A stretch of 34,596 nucleotides of DNA from an uncultured Collinsella sp. (GCA_934643145.1 CAKUBM010000025.1:1-34596); one strand, 5' to 3'. Counted from the stretch's first letter, positions 23,016-32,707 are shown. Translations and numbers: made by a program. The notes: generated by a model from the sequence alone, not told the origin.

Positions 23016-24011
23016 ATGAGCAAGAACCTCTCCCAGCAGGTCGTTCTCGACCGCCGCGGCTTTGTCGCCGCCACCTTCGCAACCGTCGCCGGCCTTGGTC
23101 TTGCCGGCTGCTCCGACACCAGCGCCGAGGCCGACAAGGGTTCCGCCGCCGGCTCTTCCAAGAGCTCCGACGACACCGAGGCTTCCACCACCCTCGACGC
23201 CAAGGCATTCGACAAGCTCGTCGACAACGGCCCCAAGGCCGATGACGATGCCATCGCCGCCAGCACTTGGGCCACGGCCGTCAAGAACGCCGGCGTCTTT
23301 AAGATCGGTGGCGTTCAGACCTCCACGCTCTTCTCCCTCCTTAACGAGAAGGATGGCCAGACCCGTGGCTTCGATGCCGGCATCGCGCAGCTTCTGTCCA
23401 GCTACATCCTGGGCGAGAACAAGGTCGAGATCACCCAGGTGACCTCGGACACGCGCGAGTCCGTCCTGCAGAACGGCCAGGTCGACGCTGTCTTTGCCAC
23501 CTACACCATCACTGACGAGCGCAAGAAGCTCGTCTCCTTCGCCGGTCCCTACTACTACACCCAGCAGGCCATCCTGGTGCTCGCCGACAACGACGACATC
23601 AAGAGCGTCGACGACCTGGCCGACAAGAACGTCGCCGTCCAGTCCGGCTCCAACGGCCCCGCCATCCTGGAGGAGTTCGCTCCCAAGGCCAGCCAGCAGG
23701 AGTTCAAGACCGACGAGGAGGCCCGTCAGGCACTTCAGCAGGGTCGCGTTGACGCCTATGTCATCGACAACAACATGCAGCAGAGCGCCCTGGTCCGTGA
23801 GCCCGGCAAGTACAAGATCGCCGGCAAGCCCTTCGGCAGCAAGGAGCCCTACGGCATCGGCCTGCCGCTCGATTCCGACGGCGTCGCCTTCGTCAACGAC
23901 TTCCTTAAGAAGATCGAGGACGACGGCACCTGGACCGAGCTGTGGCAGATCTGCATCGGCGACCGCACGGGCGACACCAACGTTCCCGAGCTGCCCGAGA
24001 TCGGCGCCTAA
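23016..24011 (+). CDS. Amino-acid ABC transporter substrate-binding lipoprotein
   Basis: 331 residues. DRRGFVAATFATVAGLGLAGC is a lipoprotein signal with a twin-arginine pair (Arg13-Arg14) and lipobox ending at Cys32, so export may be by Tat with lipid anchoring. A Ser/Asp-rich linker follows (33-65). The body is a family 3 binding protein: RGFDAGIAQLL, the Asp-containing QVDAVFATYTITDERKKLVSFAGPYY, and LADKNVAVQSGSNG. This resembles the glutamate-binding GluB group of Actinobacteria. It captures a polar amino acid, probably glutamate or similar, for the two permeases and ATPase downstream. Codon use is extremely biased toward C-ending codons, which suggests high expression. A hairpin after the gene likely lowers permease levels. 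Confidence 0.92.
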   Translation: MSKNLSQQVVLDRRGFVAATFATVAGLGLAGCSDTSAEADKGSAAGSSKSSDDTEASTTLDAKAFDKLVDNGPKADDDAIAASTWATAVKNAGVFKIGGVQTSTLFSLLNEKDGQTRGFDAGIAQLLSSYILGENKVEITQVTSDTRESVLQNGQVDAVFATYTITDERKKLVSFAGPYYYTQQAILVLADNDDIKSVDDLADKNVAVQSGSNGPAILEEFAPKASQQEFKTDEEARQALQQGRVDAYVIDNNMQQSALVREPGKYKIAGKPFGSKEPYGIGLPLDSDGVAFVNDFLKKIEDDGTWTELWQICIGDRTGDTNVPELPEIGA

Positions 24012-24100
24012 GCTTGTAAGCTGGGCAACAGCCGCTACGAAACCATATGGAAACGTACGGAACGCTTTATTGCGCTAAACTGTTTCCTTACTGAGTTGTC

Positions 24101-24128
24101 GGGGCTTCCGTACATACGGGAGCCCCTT
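24101..24128 (+). terminator. Intercistronic hairpin after the binding-protein gene
   Basis: GGGGCTTCCGT pairs with ACGGGAGCCCC (one mismatch), followed by TTT. It sits between the binding protein and the first permease, as in many importers where the binding protein is made in excess. Confidence 0.75.
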
Positions 24129-24150
24129 TCCTTACCGGCGGGAGGTCCGC

Positions 24151-24810
24151 ATGAGTCTCTCCGAGCTCTGGTCGCTCTATGGCCAGAACTATATCGACGC
24201 GCTGCTCGCGACTTGGGGCATGACGCTTGAGTCGTTTGCCATCGCCATGGTGCTGGCTGTTGCCGTCACCGTGATGCGCGTGTCGCCGCTCAAGCCGTTG
24301 CGCGTCTTTGGTGACCTGTACGTGCAGGTCTTCCGTAACATCCCTGGCATCGCGCTGCTCATCATCGTCGTCTATGCGCTGCCGCCGCTCAAGGTCGTCC
24401 TGCCCTACCGCACCTGCGTTATCGTCGCCACGGTCCTTTTGGGCTCGGCCTTTGGCTCCGAGAACTTTATGAGCGGCATCAACACCGTCGGCGTCGGCCA
24501 GGTCGAGGCTGCCCGCTCACTCGGCATGAACTTCAGCCGCATCCTCGCCAAAATCGTGATTCCGCAGGCATTGCGTTCGAGCGTGCTGCCCATGACCAAC
24601 CTCTTTATCGCCGTCATGCTCACCACCGCCCTCGGCAGCCAGGTGCCGCTGCAGCCGCAGGAGCTCACCGGCGTCGTGAGCTACATCAACACGCGCTCGC
24701 TCGGCGGCGTCGCTGCGTTCTTTATCTCGGCCCTCGGCTACCTAGGCACGGCCTTTGTGGTGAGCCATATTGGCAACTACATCGATAAGAAGGTGAGGAT
24801 TCTCCGATGA
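24151..24810 (+). CDS. Amino-acid ABC transporter permease 1 (GluC-like)
   Basis: 219 residues with about five membrane helices. GGCGGGAGG precedes the ATG. The EAA loop that contacts the ATPase reads EAARSLGMNFSRILAKIVIPQAL (EAARSLG core at about residue 119). RVFRNIPGIALLI matches the HisM/GlnP-type permeases as VQVFRNIPG. It forms half of the membrane channel of the importer in the plasma membrane. The last four bases overlap the start of the second permease (ATGA), so both are translated from one mRNA in equal amounts. Confidence 0.92.
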   Translation: MSLSELWSLYGQNYIDALLATWGMTLESFAIAMVLAVAVTVMRVSPLKPLRVFGDLYVQVFRNIPGIALLIIVVYALPPLKVVLPYRTCVIVATVLLGSAFGSENFMSGINTVGVGQVEAARSLGMNFSRILAKIVIPQALRSSVLPMTNLFIAVMLTTALGSQVPLQPQELTGVVSYINTRSLGGVAAFFISALGYLGTAFVVSHIGNYIDKKVRILR

Positions 24811-25640
24811 GCAAGCACTCCTCCCCTGCGCTTACCATGCGCGATGCGCTCTACGAGGCCCCCGGCCCCAAGATGCGCGCCAAGATTCGCATCGGCACCG
24901 CCATTTCACTCGTTGCCGTAGCCGCGCTTATCGCCCTGGTGCTGCAGCGCTTTTATGTGACTGGCCAGCTTTCGGTCCACTATTGGTATTTCTTTACGCA
25001 CCTCAGCACCTGGAAGTTCTTGCTTGCGGGCTTTGAGGGCACCGTTAAGGTTGCACTCACCGCCGGCGCCATCGCACTGGTTCTGGGCCTCGCTCTCATG
25101 CTCGGCCGCACGAGCGACATCAAGCCGCTGCAGCTGGTCTGCCGCGTGCTCACCGACTTCTTCCGCGGCGTGCCGAGCCTGCTGTTCATCTACTTCTTCT
25201 TTTTGGTGCTGCCCCAGTACAAGATCGCGCTGCCGTCGTTTTGGATGCTCACGCTGCCCGTCGCGCTCGCCGCTGCCGGCGTACTGGCCGAGATCTTCCG
25301 TGCCGGTGTCAACGCCGTACCGCGCGGCCAGGTCGAGGCGGCACAGGCCCTCGGCCTTTCCAAGGCTAAAATCACCTTTAAAATCGTGCTGCCACAGGCG
25401 ATTCGTTTTATCATCCCGTCGTTGATCTCGCAGCTCGTGGTCGTGGTCAAGGACACCACCGTCGCCTACGTGGTGAGCTACCCCGACCTGATGCAAAACG
25501 CCCGCGTGCTCATTACCAATTACGACGCTCTCGTGTCGGTTTATCTGGTAATCGCTGTCATCTACATCCTCATCAACGTCGCCATCAACAAGGCGGCCAT
25601 CTATGTTTCGCACAAGACCGGCGCGACCATCATCCGCTAA
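24807..25640 (+). CDS. Amino-acid ABC transporter permease 2 (GluD-like)
   Basis: 277 residues, longer at the N-terminus than permease 1 (about 35 cytoplasmic residues before the first helix). FFRGVPSLLFIYFFFLVLP and the EAA loop VEAAQALGLSKAKITFKIV identify the HisM/GlnP type. It should pair with permease 1 to form the heterodimeric channel. It starts inside the end of permease 1 and is followed 36 bases later by the ATPase gene with AAGGAG ahead of it. Confidence 0.92.
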   Translation: MSKHSSPALTMRDALYEAPGPKMRAKIRIGTAISLVAVAALIALVLQRFYVTGQLSVHYWYFFTHLSTWKFLLAGFEGTVKVALTAGAIALVLGLALMLGRTSDIKPLQLVCRVLTDFFRGVPSLLFIYFFFLVLPQYKIALPSFWMLTLPVALAAAGVLAEIFRAGVNAVPRGQVEAAQALGLSKAKITFKIVLPQAIRFIIPSLISQLVVVVKDTTVAYVVSYPDLMQNARVLITNYDALVSVYLVIAVIYILINVAINKAAIYVSHKTGATIIR

Positions 25641-25676
25641 GTACCCACGTTTTTAAGGCATAAGGAGCCGAGCATC

Positions 25677-26441
<765 letters not shown>

Positions 26442-26528
26442 CCAGCCGCCCCGTGGGACAAATCCATCGGAAGTGTTGTCCCACGTCTCTCATGCGCCCT
26501 GTCACCTTTAGATTCGAAAGCAGCACCT

Positions 26529-27338
26529 ATGATCGGAACTCGCACTTCATCGTCCTACACCCCGCATGTCGACGTCGCCCCCGCCGACCGCCCACTCATC
26601 CTCGTCGCGCCGCGTTGGGAAGAGGCAAAGCCGTTTTTGAGCGAAACGCTCTCCCCCAACGAGGAAATCGCAAGTGTCTTTGTCGATGCCATTCTTGCCG
26701 CCGGCGGCCTGCCACTGCAGATGTCCATCACCGAGGACATTGAGGTCATCCGTCATTACGTCGATATCGCCGACGGCATCGCCATTCCCGGCGGCCCCGA
26801 TGTCAATCCCAAACGTTGGGGCGATGATCGACCCTACGACCCCACCCTCTGCTGCGAGATCCGCGATAGCTTTGAGTTTAAGCTGGTCGGCGAGGTGCTC
26901 CGCGCCAAGAAGCCGCTCTTTACCACCTGCCGAGGCACGCAGCTGCTCAATGTCGCCACCGGCGGCACCCTGTGCATGGACGTGCCGAGCCTGGGCGCTC
27001 GCGAGGGCCGCACGCAGTGGCGCCATACCCACGTGCTCAACGACCCCGTGCATCCCGTCGAGGTCGTGCCGGGCTCGCTGCTGGAGCGCGCGCTTGGCGG
27101 GCACAGGCTGATCCAGACCAACTCGGCGCATCACTGCTGCGTCGACCGTCTGGGTAAAAGCACGCGCTTGGTCGCCAAGGCAACCGACGGCGTTCCCGAG
27201 TGCATCGAGGTCGAAGGCCAGCCTTTCTGCCTGGGCGTGCAATGGCACCCTGAGTACACGTGGAAGACGCTCGAGACCGACTTTAACCTGTGGAAGTCGT
27301 TTGTCGAGGCGGCGGCAAAGGTTAAGCAGGCCCGTTAG
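26529..27338 (+). CDS. Peptidase C26 / gamma-glutamyl-GABA hydrolase-type amidotransferase
   Basis: 269 residues with a class I glutamine amidotransferase fold. The nucleophile is Cys134 in FTTCRGTQLLNV, with His240 and Glu242 in GVQWHPE, and AIPGGPDVNP is the oxyanion region typical of PuuD-like enzymes. The family cleaves gamma-glutamyl amide bonds, such as gamma-glutamyl-GABA or folate poly-glutamate. Placed right after a probable glutamate-type importer, it may process gamma-glutamyl compounds to release glutamate, which is an inference from context. The ATG at 26529 lacks a strong ribosome binding site. A GC-rich terminator follows. Confidence 0.9.
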   Translation: MIGTRTSSSYTPHVDVAPADRPLILVAPRWEEAKPFLSETLSPNEEIASVFVDAILAAGGLPLQMSITEDIEVIRHYVDIADGIAIPGGPDVNPKRWGDDRPYDPTLCCEIRDSFEFKLVGEVLRAKKPLFTTCRGTQLLNVATGGTLCMDVPSLGAREGRTQWRHTHVLNDPVHPVEVVPGSLLERALGGHRLIQTNSAHHCCVDRLGKSTRLVAKATDGVPECIEVEGQPFCLGVQWHPEYTWKTLETDFNLWKSFVEAAAKVKQAR

Positions 27339-27359
27339 CTCGCGAACCGCACAACAGAC

Positions 27360-27403
27360 AAGGGCGCCCCGCCGGCCACATGGTCCGACGGGGCGCCCTT
27401 TTG
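27360..27403. terminator. GC-rich terminator between the C26 hydrolase and the Hpt gene
   Basis: AAGGGCGCCCCG (27360-27371) pairs with CGGGGCGCCCTT (27389-27400), with TTTT on the plus strand and AAGG/TTGTCT on the minus. It serves the two convergent genes. Confidence 0.88.
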
Positions 27404-27441
27404 CCTATACGCGGCAGGTACACACCAAGGCTTGCGAGCTC

Positions 27442-27798
27442 TTACTCGGCCGCCTCGCGCAGAGCCGACATCGTTGCCGCATATTGCTGCTGCAGCGCAT
27501 GCATTCCCTCGCGAGCGCCGTCAACGGCATCGGCGCCGCGCAGCGCCTCGGTCACCACGACCGCTGACTCGTACAGATTATCGAATCCCAGGTTCTGGCT
27601 CACGCCTTTGAGCGTATGCGCTGCCATAAACGCTTCCTTGGCGTCTCCTGCCGCCATGGCAGCCTCCAGCTTGTCCATGCTCTCGTCATCCAGGAACTTA
27701 AGGGCAAAGCGGGCGAGCATCTCCTCGCCCATCAGCCGAACGGATGCGCCATCGTAATCGGCGCCGATCTTCTCATACGCTTCACGCATGGAAATCAT
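27442..27798 (-). CDS. Histidine phosphotransfer (Hpt) domain protein
   Basis: 118 residues, a single Hpt four-helix domain. The phosphorylatable His61 lies in AAHTLKGVSQNLGF with the following Lys64-Gly65, the canonical motif. Such proteins shuttle phosphate between receiver domains and histidine kinases. Start is the ATG at 27798, 9 bases after AAGGAG; an in-frame ATG three codons later is too far from it. The gene is 23 bases downstream of the REC/HD-GYP gene in the same direction, so the receiver of that protein is the likely partner. No histidine kinase is in the window. Confidence 0.92.
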   Translation of the reverse strand: MISMREAYEKIGADYDGASVRLMGEEMLARFALKFLDDESMDKLEAAMAAGDAKEAFMAAHTLKGVSQNLGFDNLYESAVVVTEALRGADAVDGAREGMHALQQQYAATMSALREAAE

Positions 27799-27821
27799 GG
27801 AATGAAACTCCTTCGATCAAA

Positions 27822-29702
27822 CTAAATCGTGGGAAACGCGACGACGTCGGCAGGGCGTGCCAGCGTTTCGGCAATACGATCCTGCACCTCGAGCAGGCAG
27901 TCGAGCAGTAGCGGGTTAAACTCACCGCACTTGCCGTCCAGAATCATCTGAATCGCTTCCTGGTGCGGGATGGCATCCTTGTACACGCGCACGCTCGTGA
28001 GCGCATCGTATACGTCGGCCACCGAGACCACCTGCGCGGCAATGGGAATGTCGTCGCCCTTAAGGCCGTCGGGATAGCCCTTGCCGTCCCAACGCTCGTG
28101 GTGCCAGCGCGCGATCTGGTATGCGTACTCCAACAAGGAATTGCCGGCATGCTGACGGCCCAACTCAAGCAGCATATCTGCGCCGAGGGTGGTGTGGGTC
28201 TTCATGATCTCGAACTCCTCGGACGTCAGGCGTCCGGGCTTGTTGAGAATCGCATCGTCGATCGACATCTTGCCGATATCGTGCAGCGCCGAGGCCATAG
28301 CAATCGTGGAACGCTGCTCGTTGTCGAGCGGGAACTTGTCGCTGCGATGCACCAGGCAGCCCAGCAACAGCTCGGTCAGCTTTTCGATATGCGTGACGTG
28401 CAGGCCACTCTCGCCGTTACGAAGTTCCATGACGCCGGCCATGATATCGATGAGCATGCGGCTGTTCTTAACGCGCGCGTTGTACTGCTGAGACAGCAGG
28501 TTTGTCAGGCGACGCTGCTTGGCATACAGGCGGATGGTGTTACTCACGCGGCGGCGCACGACGCGCGCATCAAACGGGCGGTTGATGTAGTCCGAAGCGC
28601 CCAACTCGTAGGCGCGCAGCACCACGTCGTCGGAATCTTCACTCGAGATCATGATGACGGGCAGGTTATCGGCGACAGACCGGTGCGACAGGTCGGCCAG
28701 TACCTCAAAGCCGCTCATGCCCGGCATGACAATATCGAGCAGCACAAGCGACAGCTCATCCCCATAACGGTCGACCATATCGAGCGCCGCGCGGCCGTTG
28801 TCAGCCTCCAGGACGTGATACTCGTCCTTGAGCATCTCGTTGAGGATAACACGGTTCATCTCGGAGTCATCGACAATAAGGATCGAGGGCTTTTGGCTTT
28901 GGAAAGTCGCGATTGCGTCGTTGTCGGTCACGACCGTACCGGGCTTTGCCTTGGCGTGGCTCAAAAGCTGAACCGCGCGGCTTACGCCCTCATCGACCGT
29001 CTCGCCGTTAATGCGAACGCCGCCCACACACGCCGACAAGCTGACGCGCTCATGGCCCGGGACGATCGTGGCATGAACGGCATCGGATACATGGCGCAGG
29101 CGACGCGCAAAGTCATCGGAAGGGATATTGGGCATGACGGTCACGAACTTGTCGCAGCCAAGGCGCACAAGCTCGTCAGTCGAGCGAATGCTGCCGCGAA
29201 TGGCCGCCGCCACAGCACCGAGCGCAAGGTCGCCGGCATGACGACCGCACGTATCGTTGAAGACCCTAAAATCATCGAGGTCGATCATCGCCACGCCGGC
29301 GTTCATGCGGGCGCTACGAAGCTTCTCTTCGTAATAGCGGCGATTACGAACGCTCGTCAGCACATCGGTGTAGACGGGATCCTCTTCTGCGGCCTCTTGT
29401 TCATCAATCGGACGCACCATCAACAGGACGTGAGGCTCGCCTTCGACCGTCAAAGAGCGCACACGGGCACGGTACTCAACGCCGTCGTTGAGCAGCCGCT
29501 CCGATATCTCATCGGAACCTGCCAAGGCCTCAAGACTTGACTGACGCAGACAAGGACACCGATCACCGGCGAGCAGGCAGTTAGGCTCGCTCTTAATCTG
29601 ATCGGCCGACAGCAAACGCACCACGGGGTAGGTCTTCGCGACACGGGCGACCTCGGCGGCAGCCTCCTCGTCGGTTAGATTGGCCTCGTGATTATTGAGC
29701 AT
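27822..29702 (-). CDS. PAS-like / degenerate GGDEF / receiver / HD-GYP signalling protein
   Basis: 626 residues, no membrane span. Residues 1-105 look PAS-like and contain three Cys (42, 49, 51). A GGDEF domain (about 108-270) opens DVLTSVRNRRYYEEKL and keeps DLDDFRVFNDTCGRHAGD, but its signature is GCDKF (182-186) instead of GGDEF, so cyclase activity is unlikely. A receiver domain (272-390) has Asp278-Asp279 and phospho-acceptor Asp323 (LLDIVMPG), with the conserved Lys changed to Arg in NRPFDA. The HD-GYP domain (about 410-610) has His474-Asp475 and GYP at 542-544. The HD-GYP part probably degrades cyclic di-GMP or a related dinucleotide under control of the receiver. The Hpt gene follows closely and is probably co-transcribed. 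Confidence 0.9.
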   Translation of the reverse strand: MLNNHEANLTDEEAAAEVARVAKTYPVVRLLSADQIKSEPNCLLAGDRCPCLRQSSLEALAGSDEISERLLNDGVEYRARVRSLTVEGEPHVLLMVRPIDEQEAAEEDPVYTDVLTSVRNRRYYEEKLRSARMNAGVAMIDLDDFRVFNDTCGRHAGDLALGAVAAAIRGSIRSTDELVRLGCDKFVTVMPNIPSDDFARRLRHVSDAVHATIVPGHERVSLSACVGGVRINGETVDEGVSRAVQLLSHAKAKPGTVVTDNDAIATFQSQKPSILIVDDSEMNRVILNEMLKDEYHVLEADNGRAALDMVDRYGDELSLVLLDIVMPGMSGFEVLADLSHRSVADNLPVIMISSEDSDDVVLRAYELGASDYINRPFDARVVRRRVSNTIRLYAKQRRLTNLLSQQYNARVKNSRMLIDIMAGVMELRNGESGLHVTHIEKLTELLLGCLVHRSDKFPLDNEQRSTIAMASALHDIGKMSIDDAILNKPGRLTSEEFEIMKTHTTLGADMLLELGRQHAGNSLLEYAYQIARWHHERWDGKGYPDGLKGDDIPIAAQVVSVADVYDALTSVRVYKDAIPHQEAIQMILDGKCGEFNPLLLDCLLEVQDRIAETLARPADVVAFPTI

Positions 29703-29725
29703 ATGGGGCCCTTTCGGTCGATGCG

Positions 29726-29747
29726 TTTGATAGCAGTTGGTATCAAA
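29726..29747 (-). promoter_or_regulatory. Dyad overlapping the promoter of the HD-GYP operon
   Basis: TTTGATA-N8-TATCAAA. On the minus strand TTGTAC and TATCAA are spaced 17 bases and partly lie in the dyad, so a regulator bound here would block initiation. Neither box is a strong match. Confidence 0.4.
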
Positions 29748-29902
29748 TGGTACAAGGGTAGCATCTTGTCGATGCAGGTAAGCACGTGAATACCGTTACA
29801 TTTTCATGAGTTGGCAGACGGTATGTTTGGAGGTGCAGGCGCAAGGTTTTGGGGGCGTTTGTTAACACCGCCGAAACGCTTGCGAGTGGGTTGGCGCGAC
29901 TG

Positions 29903-30700
29903 CTACGACCCCAGGATTCCGCGGACGGCCTGGGCCGCCGGCGCCGGGCGATCGCGCAGGCCATTGTGGGCACCGGGAATCGTCACGAGGGGGCAACCCA
30001 GGCGCTCCGCCGCCGACCGCGTGCCCGCCTCGCGGGACGTGCCGATTGAGAGCTCACCCAAGAGCACGGCGGCCACCGTTTTCGACGCACGAACGCTATC
30101 CCAATCGGGAACGCAGGTCATATTGGTCCCGTATTCGTTTGCCATGAAACTGCGGCCGTTGCGCAGGGCATGTTTGGCTTCTGCTTCGGTTGTCCTAGGG
30201 GCCTCGGGATCTGGGTCGCCGATGGCACCCAGGAAGGCCCTCAATGCCCTCGAGACCTTCCCCACTGCAATCATGTCGAGCAAAACAGGAGCCGCGCCCA
30301 GGCCAACGCCCTCGCCCGTCACGGCGGGCTCATGTAGGATCGCACGCGAGACGACAGCCGGGTTTGTACGAAGAAGCTCCAGGGCAACCAGCGTACCGGC
30401 ACTGTGCGCGAGCACGTTTGCCGGAGCGCCGACGTACTCGATTACGGCTTGCAGATCGGCGGCCTGAGCGGCGAGGTCATAGAGGCCGTCCGCAGCATCG
30501 CCGCTCCCACCGCAACCGCGACGGTCGTAGGTAATTACGCGGTAGTCGCGGCTGAGCTCGCGGGCGATACCGTCAAAAAAGACGCCATCGACGCAGGCTC
30601 CGTGCACGCATACCAGAGCAGGCGCATCGGACGGCACGTCCGGGCCGGCATACTCGCGACAGGCAATCGCGGTGCCCGCATTCTCAACCGTAAAATCCAT
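29903..30700 (-). CDS. Alpha/beta hydrolase
   Basis: 265 residues from the ATG at 30700, chosen because GAGG lies 6 bases ahead; longer in-frame starts to 30763 lack one. The fold is recognised by LVCVHGACVDGVFF (oxyanion HG), YDRRGCGGSGD and the nucleophile elbow LAHSAGTLV with Ser100. The catalytic His is His245 in PGAHNGL. The acid residue expected near GELSIGTSRE is not clear: Glu or Asp positions are ambiguous. Small-molecule esterase, lactonase or epoxide-type activities are all possible. It lies between the divergent radical SAM gene and the HD-GYP operon. Confidence 0.85.
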   Translation of the reverse strand: MDFTVENAGTAIACREYAGPDVPSDAPALVCVHGACVDGVFFDGIARELSRDYRVITYDRRGCGGSGDAADGLYDLAAQAADLQAVIEYVGAPANVLAHSAGTLVALELLRTNPAVVSRAILHEPAVTGEGVGLGAAPVLLDMIAVGKVSRALRAFLGAIGDPDPEAPRTTEAEAKHALRNGRSFMANEYGTNMTCVPDWDSVRASKTVAAVLLGELSIGTSREAGTRSAAERLGCPLVTIPGAHNGLRDRPAPAAQAVRGILGS

Positions 30701-30869
30701 GTTGCGCCTCATCGTCTTGTGCCTTGTTAACACAGTAACTGTACCCGACCCGATACCTTTCATAGCACGGCATCGAGGGCGGAGTTAAAAATCGAAACCC
30801 GCCAAGCGCAAGTCCGAACTTTACGTTGGCGCCGATGCTATGCTTAGGCACAACTGTCTTGAGGAGCAT

Positions 30870-31652
30870 ATGTCTATGTCTACGTTTTTGAATGCCAGCC
30901 CGATCTTTGGCCCTGTCCGTAGCCGACGCCTGGGGCTTTCGCTCGGCGTCAACATGATGCCAGCTAGCGGCAAGATCTGCACGTTTGACTGTATTTACTG
31001 CGAGAACGGCTTTAACAGCGAGCGCCCGTGCCATGAGCCGTATAACACGGCCGCCGTGGTGCTTGACGCGCTCGAGGCCAAGCTGCACGAGATGGCAGCC
31101 GAGGGCGAGCTTCCCGATGTGATCACCTTCGCCGGCAACGGCGAGCCCACCGCCGCGCCGGAGTTTCCGCAGGCCATCGCCGGTGCCGCCGCGCTGCGCG
31201 ACGAGCTTGCCCCAAACACCAAGATTGCCGTGCTCTCCAACGGCACACGCGCCGACCGTCCCCAGGTACACGATGCGCTCATGATGGTCGACGACAACAT
31301 TCTTAAGCTCGATACGGTCGACCCGGCGTTTATCCAGCTGCTCGACCAGCCTGTTGGCCCCTACGACGTCGAGCACCAGATCGAGACGTTCGCAAGCTTT
31401 GACGGTCACGTTATTATCCAGACGATCTTTTTGACCGGCGAGTATCAGGGCAAGCTCATCGACAACACCGGCGAGGAGTACGTTGCCCCCTGGCTCGCGG
31501 CGCTTGAGCGCATTCGCCCGCAAGAAGCGACCATCTACACGGTGGCGCGCGAGACACCGGTCGCCGGCCTTGCCAATGCGGCGCCTGAGGTGCTCGACGC
31601 CATTGCCGCGCGCGTCCAAGCCCTCGGCATCCCCTGCCAGGTGAGCTACTAG
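30870..31652 (+). CDS. Radical SAM protein (COG0731-like Fe-S oxidoreductase)
   Basis: 260 residues. The ATG at 30870 (MSMSTFLNAS) has GAGGAG just upstream; an upstream in-frame ATG at 30840 lacks a site. The cluster-binding CxxxCxxC is KICTFDCIYCENG with Cys37, Cys41 and Cys44, and ITFAGNGEPTAAPEF and AVLSNGT match the SAM-binding GGE and ribose motifs. The opening SPIFGPVRSRRLGLSLGVNMMP is shared by a widespread anaerobe family related to TYW1-type oxidoreductases. The reaction is unknown; tRNA modification or activation of a partner enzyme is possible. Monocistronic. Confidence 0.88.
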   Translation: MSMSTFLNASPIFGPVRSRRLGLSLGVNMMPASGKICTFDCIYCENGFNSERPCHEPYNTAAVVLDALEAKLHEMAAEGELPDVITFAGNGEPTAAPEFPQAIAGAAALRDELAPNTKIAVLSNGTRADRPQVHDALMMVDDNILKLDTVDPAFIQLLDQPVGPYDVEHQIETFASFDGHVIIQTIFLTGEYQGKLIDNTGEEYVAPWLAALERIRPQEATIYTVARETPVAGLANAAPEVLDAIAARVQALGIPCQVSY

Positions 31653-31692
31653 CAAAACCACGCAGCAGCTAGTGCCGCCATCCCGCCCCATC

Positions 31693-31759
31693 AGTTGCGG
31701 TGATATAGTTCCTATTTGTGCTGTTAAACCGCTTAAATCGGAACTATATCACCGCAACT
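31693..31759. repeat. Perfect 20-base inverted repeat, 27-base loop
   Basis: Arms 31693-31712 and 31740-31759 (AGTTGCGGTGATATAGTTCC and complement). It is followed by TTTTAT on the plus strand, so it might end the radical SAM mRNA, but the long AT-rich loop is more like a REP or MITE. Confidence 0.85.
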
Positions 31760-31811
31760 TTTATGGACACGTGGGTGGGCTATACTAGCTGCGGATGAAA
31801 GGAAGTTAGCC

Positions 31812-32699
31812 ATGTTTGACAAGGGACCTGTGCCCGGCCGCAACGACGCCTGCTGGTGCGGCAGCGGCAAGAAATATAAGAAATGTCACAGCGCCTTCGA
31901 CGAGCGCCTCGAGCGCCTGTGGGAGGAGGGCTGGGAGGTTCTGCCCCGCACGCTCTACAAGACGCCTGCTGACATCGAGGGCATCAAGCGCTCGGCCGCC
32001 ATCAACGTTGGCGTGCTCGACTACGTCGGCGAGCACATCGCCGCGGGCATGACCACCAACCAGATCGACCAGATGATCTACGACTACACCGTCGAGCACG
32101 GCGGCACGCCGGCCGACCTCAACTACGAGGGCTATCCCAAGAGCGTGTGCACCTCTATCAACGACGTTGTCTGCCACGGTATCCCCTGCGATGCGGATGT
32201 GCTGCACGAGGGCGACATCATCAACGTCGACTGCTCTACGATCTTGGACGGTTACTTTAGCGATTCGAGCCGCATGTTCTGCATCGGCGAGGTCTCTGCC
32301 GAGCGCCAGCGCCTGGTCGACGTCACCCGCGCCAGCGTGGAGGCTGGCCTTGCCGCCGTCAAACCGTGGCTGCCGCTGTCCGTCATGGCCGAGGCCGTGC
32401 AAAAGACGGTCGAGGACGCCGGCTTTAGCGTGGTGCGCGAGTACGGCGGGCACGGCATTGGCAAGGAGTTCCACGAGGACCCGTTCGTGGGCTTTACCAC
32501 CGAGGCACCCGACGTGGACACCATCATGGTGCCGGGCATGGTCTTTACCATCGAACCCATGGTCAACGCCGGCAAGCCCGATATCAAGATCAGCAAGGGC
32601 GATGGCTGGTGCGTACGTACCAAGGACGGCAGCGACTCGGCTCAGTGCGAAGTTCAGCTGGTCGTGACCGAAGATGGCTACGAGCTGCTGAGCTGGTAA
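31812..32699 (+). CDS. map: Type I methionine aminopeptidase with N-terminal SEC-C zinc motif
   Basis: 295 residues. An N-terminal SEC-C motif (Cys14, Cys16, Cys25, His26 in ACWCGSGKKYKKCH) binds zinc and in other proteins contacts SecB or ribosomes. The peptidase domain has the five metal ligands Asp140, Asp151, His214, Glu248 and Glu280, and the substrate-binding His122 and His221. It removes the initiator methionine from nascent proteins in the cytoplasm. A TATACT box at 31781-31786 and GGAAG before the ATG suggest its own promoter. The SEC-C fusion occurs in several anaerobes, probably as the second map paralogue. A strong terminator follows. Confidence 0.95.
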   Translation: MFDKGPVPGRNDACWCGSGKKYKKCHSAFDERLERLWEEGWEVLPRTLYKTPADIEGIKRSAAINVGVLDYVGEHIAAGMTTNQIDQMIYDYTVEHGGTPADLNYEGYPKSVCTSINDVVCHGIPCDADVLHEGDIINVDCSTILDGYFSDSSRMFCIGEVSAERQRLVDVTRASVEAGLAAVKPWLPLSVMAEAVQKTVEDAGFSVVREYGGHGIGKEFHEDPFVGFTTEAPDVDTIMVPGMVFTIEPMVNAGKPDIKISKGDGWCVRTKDGSDSAQCEVQLVVTEDGYELLSW

Positions 32700-32707
32700 C
32701 CGTACGG

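Noticed and set aside
27963..29540. Plus-strand frame of 525 codons
   Set aside because: It is opposite the REC/HD-GYP gene and has no motifs of its own.
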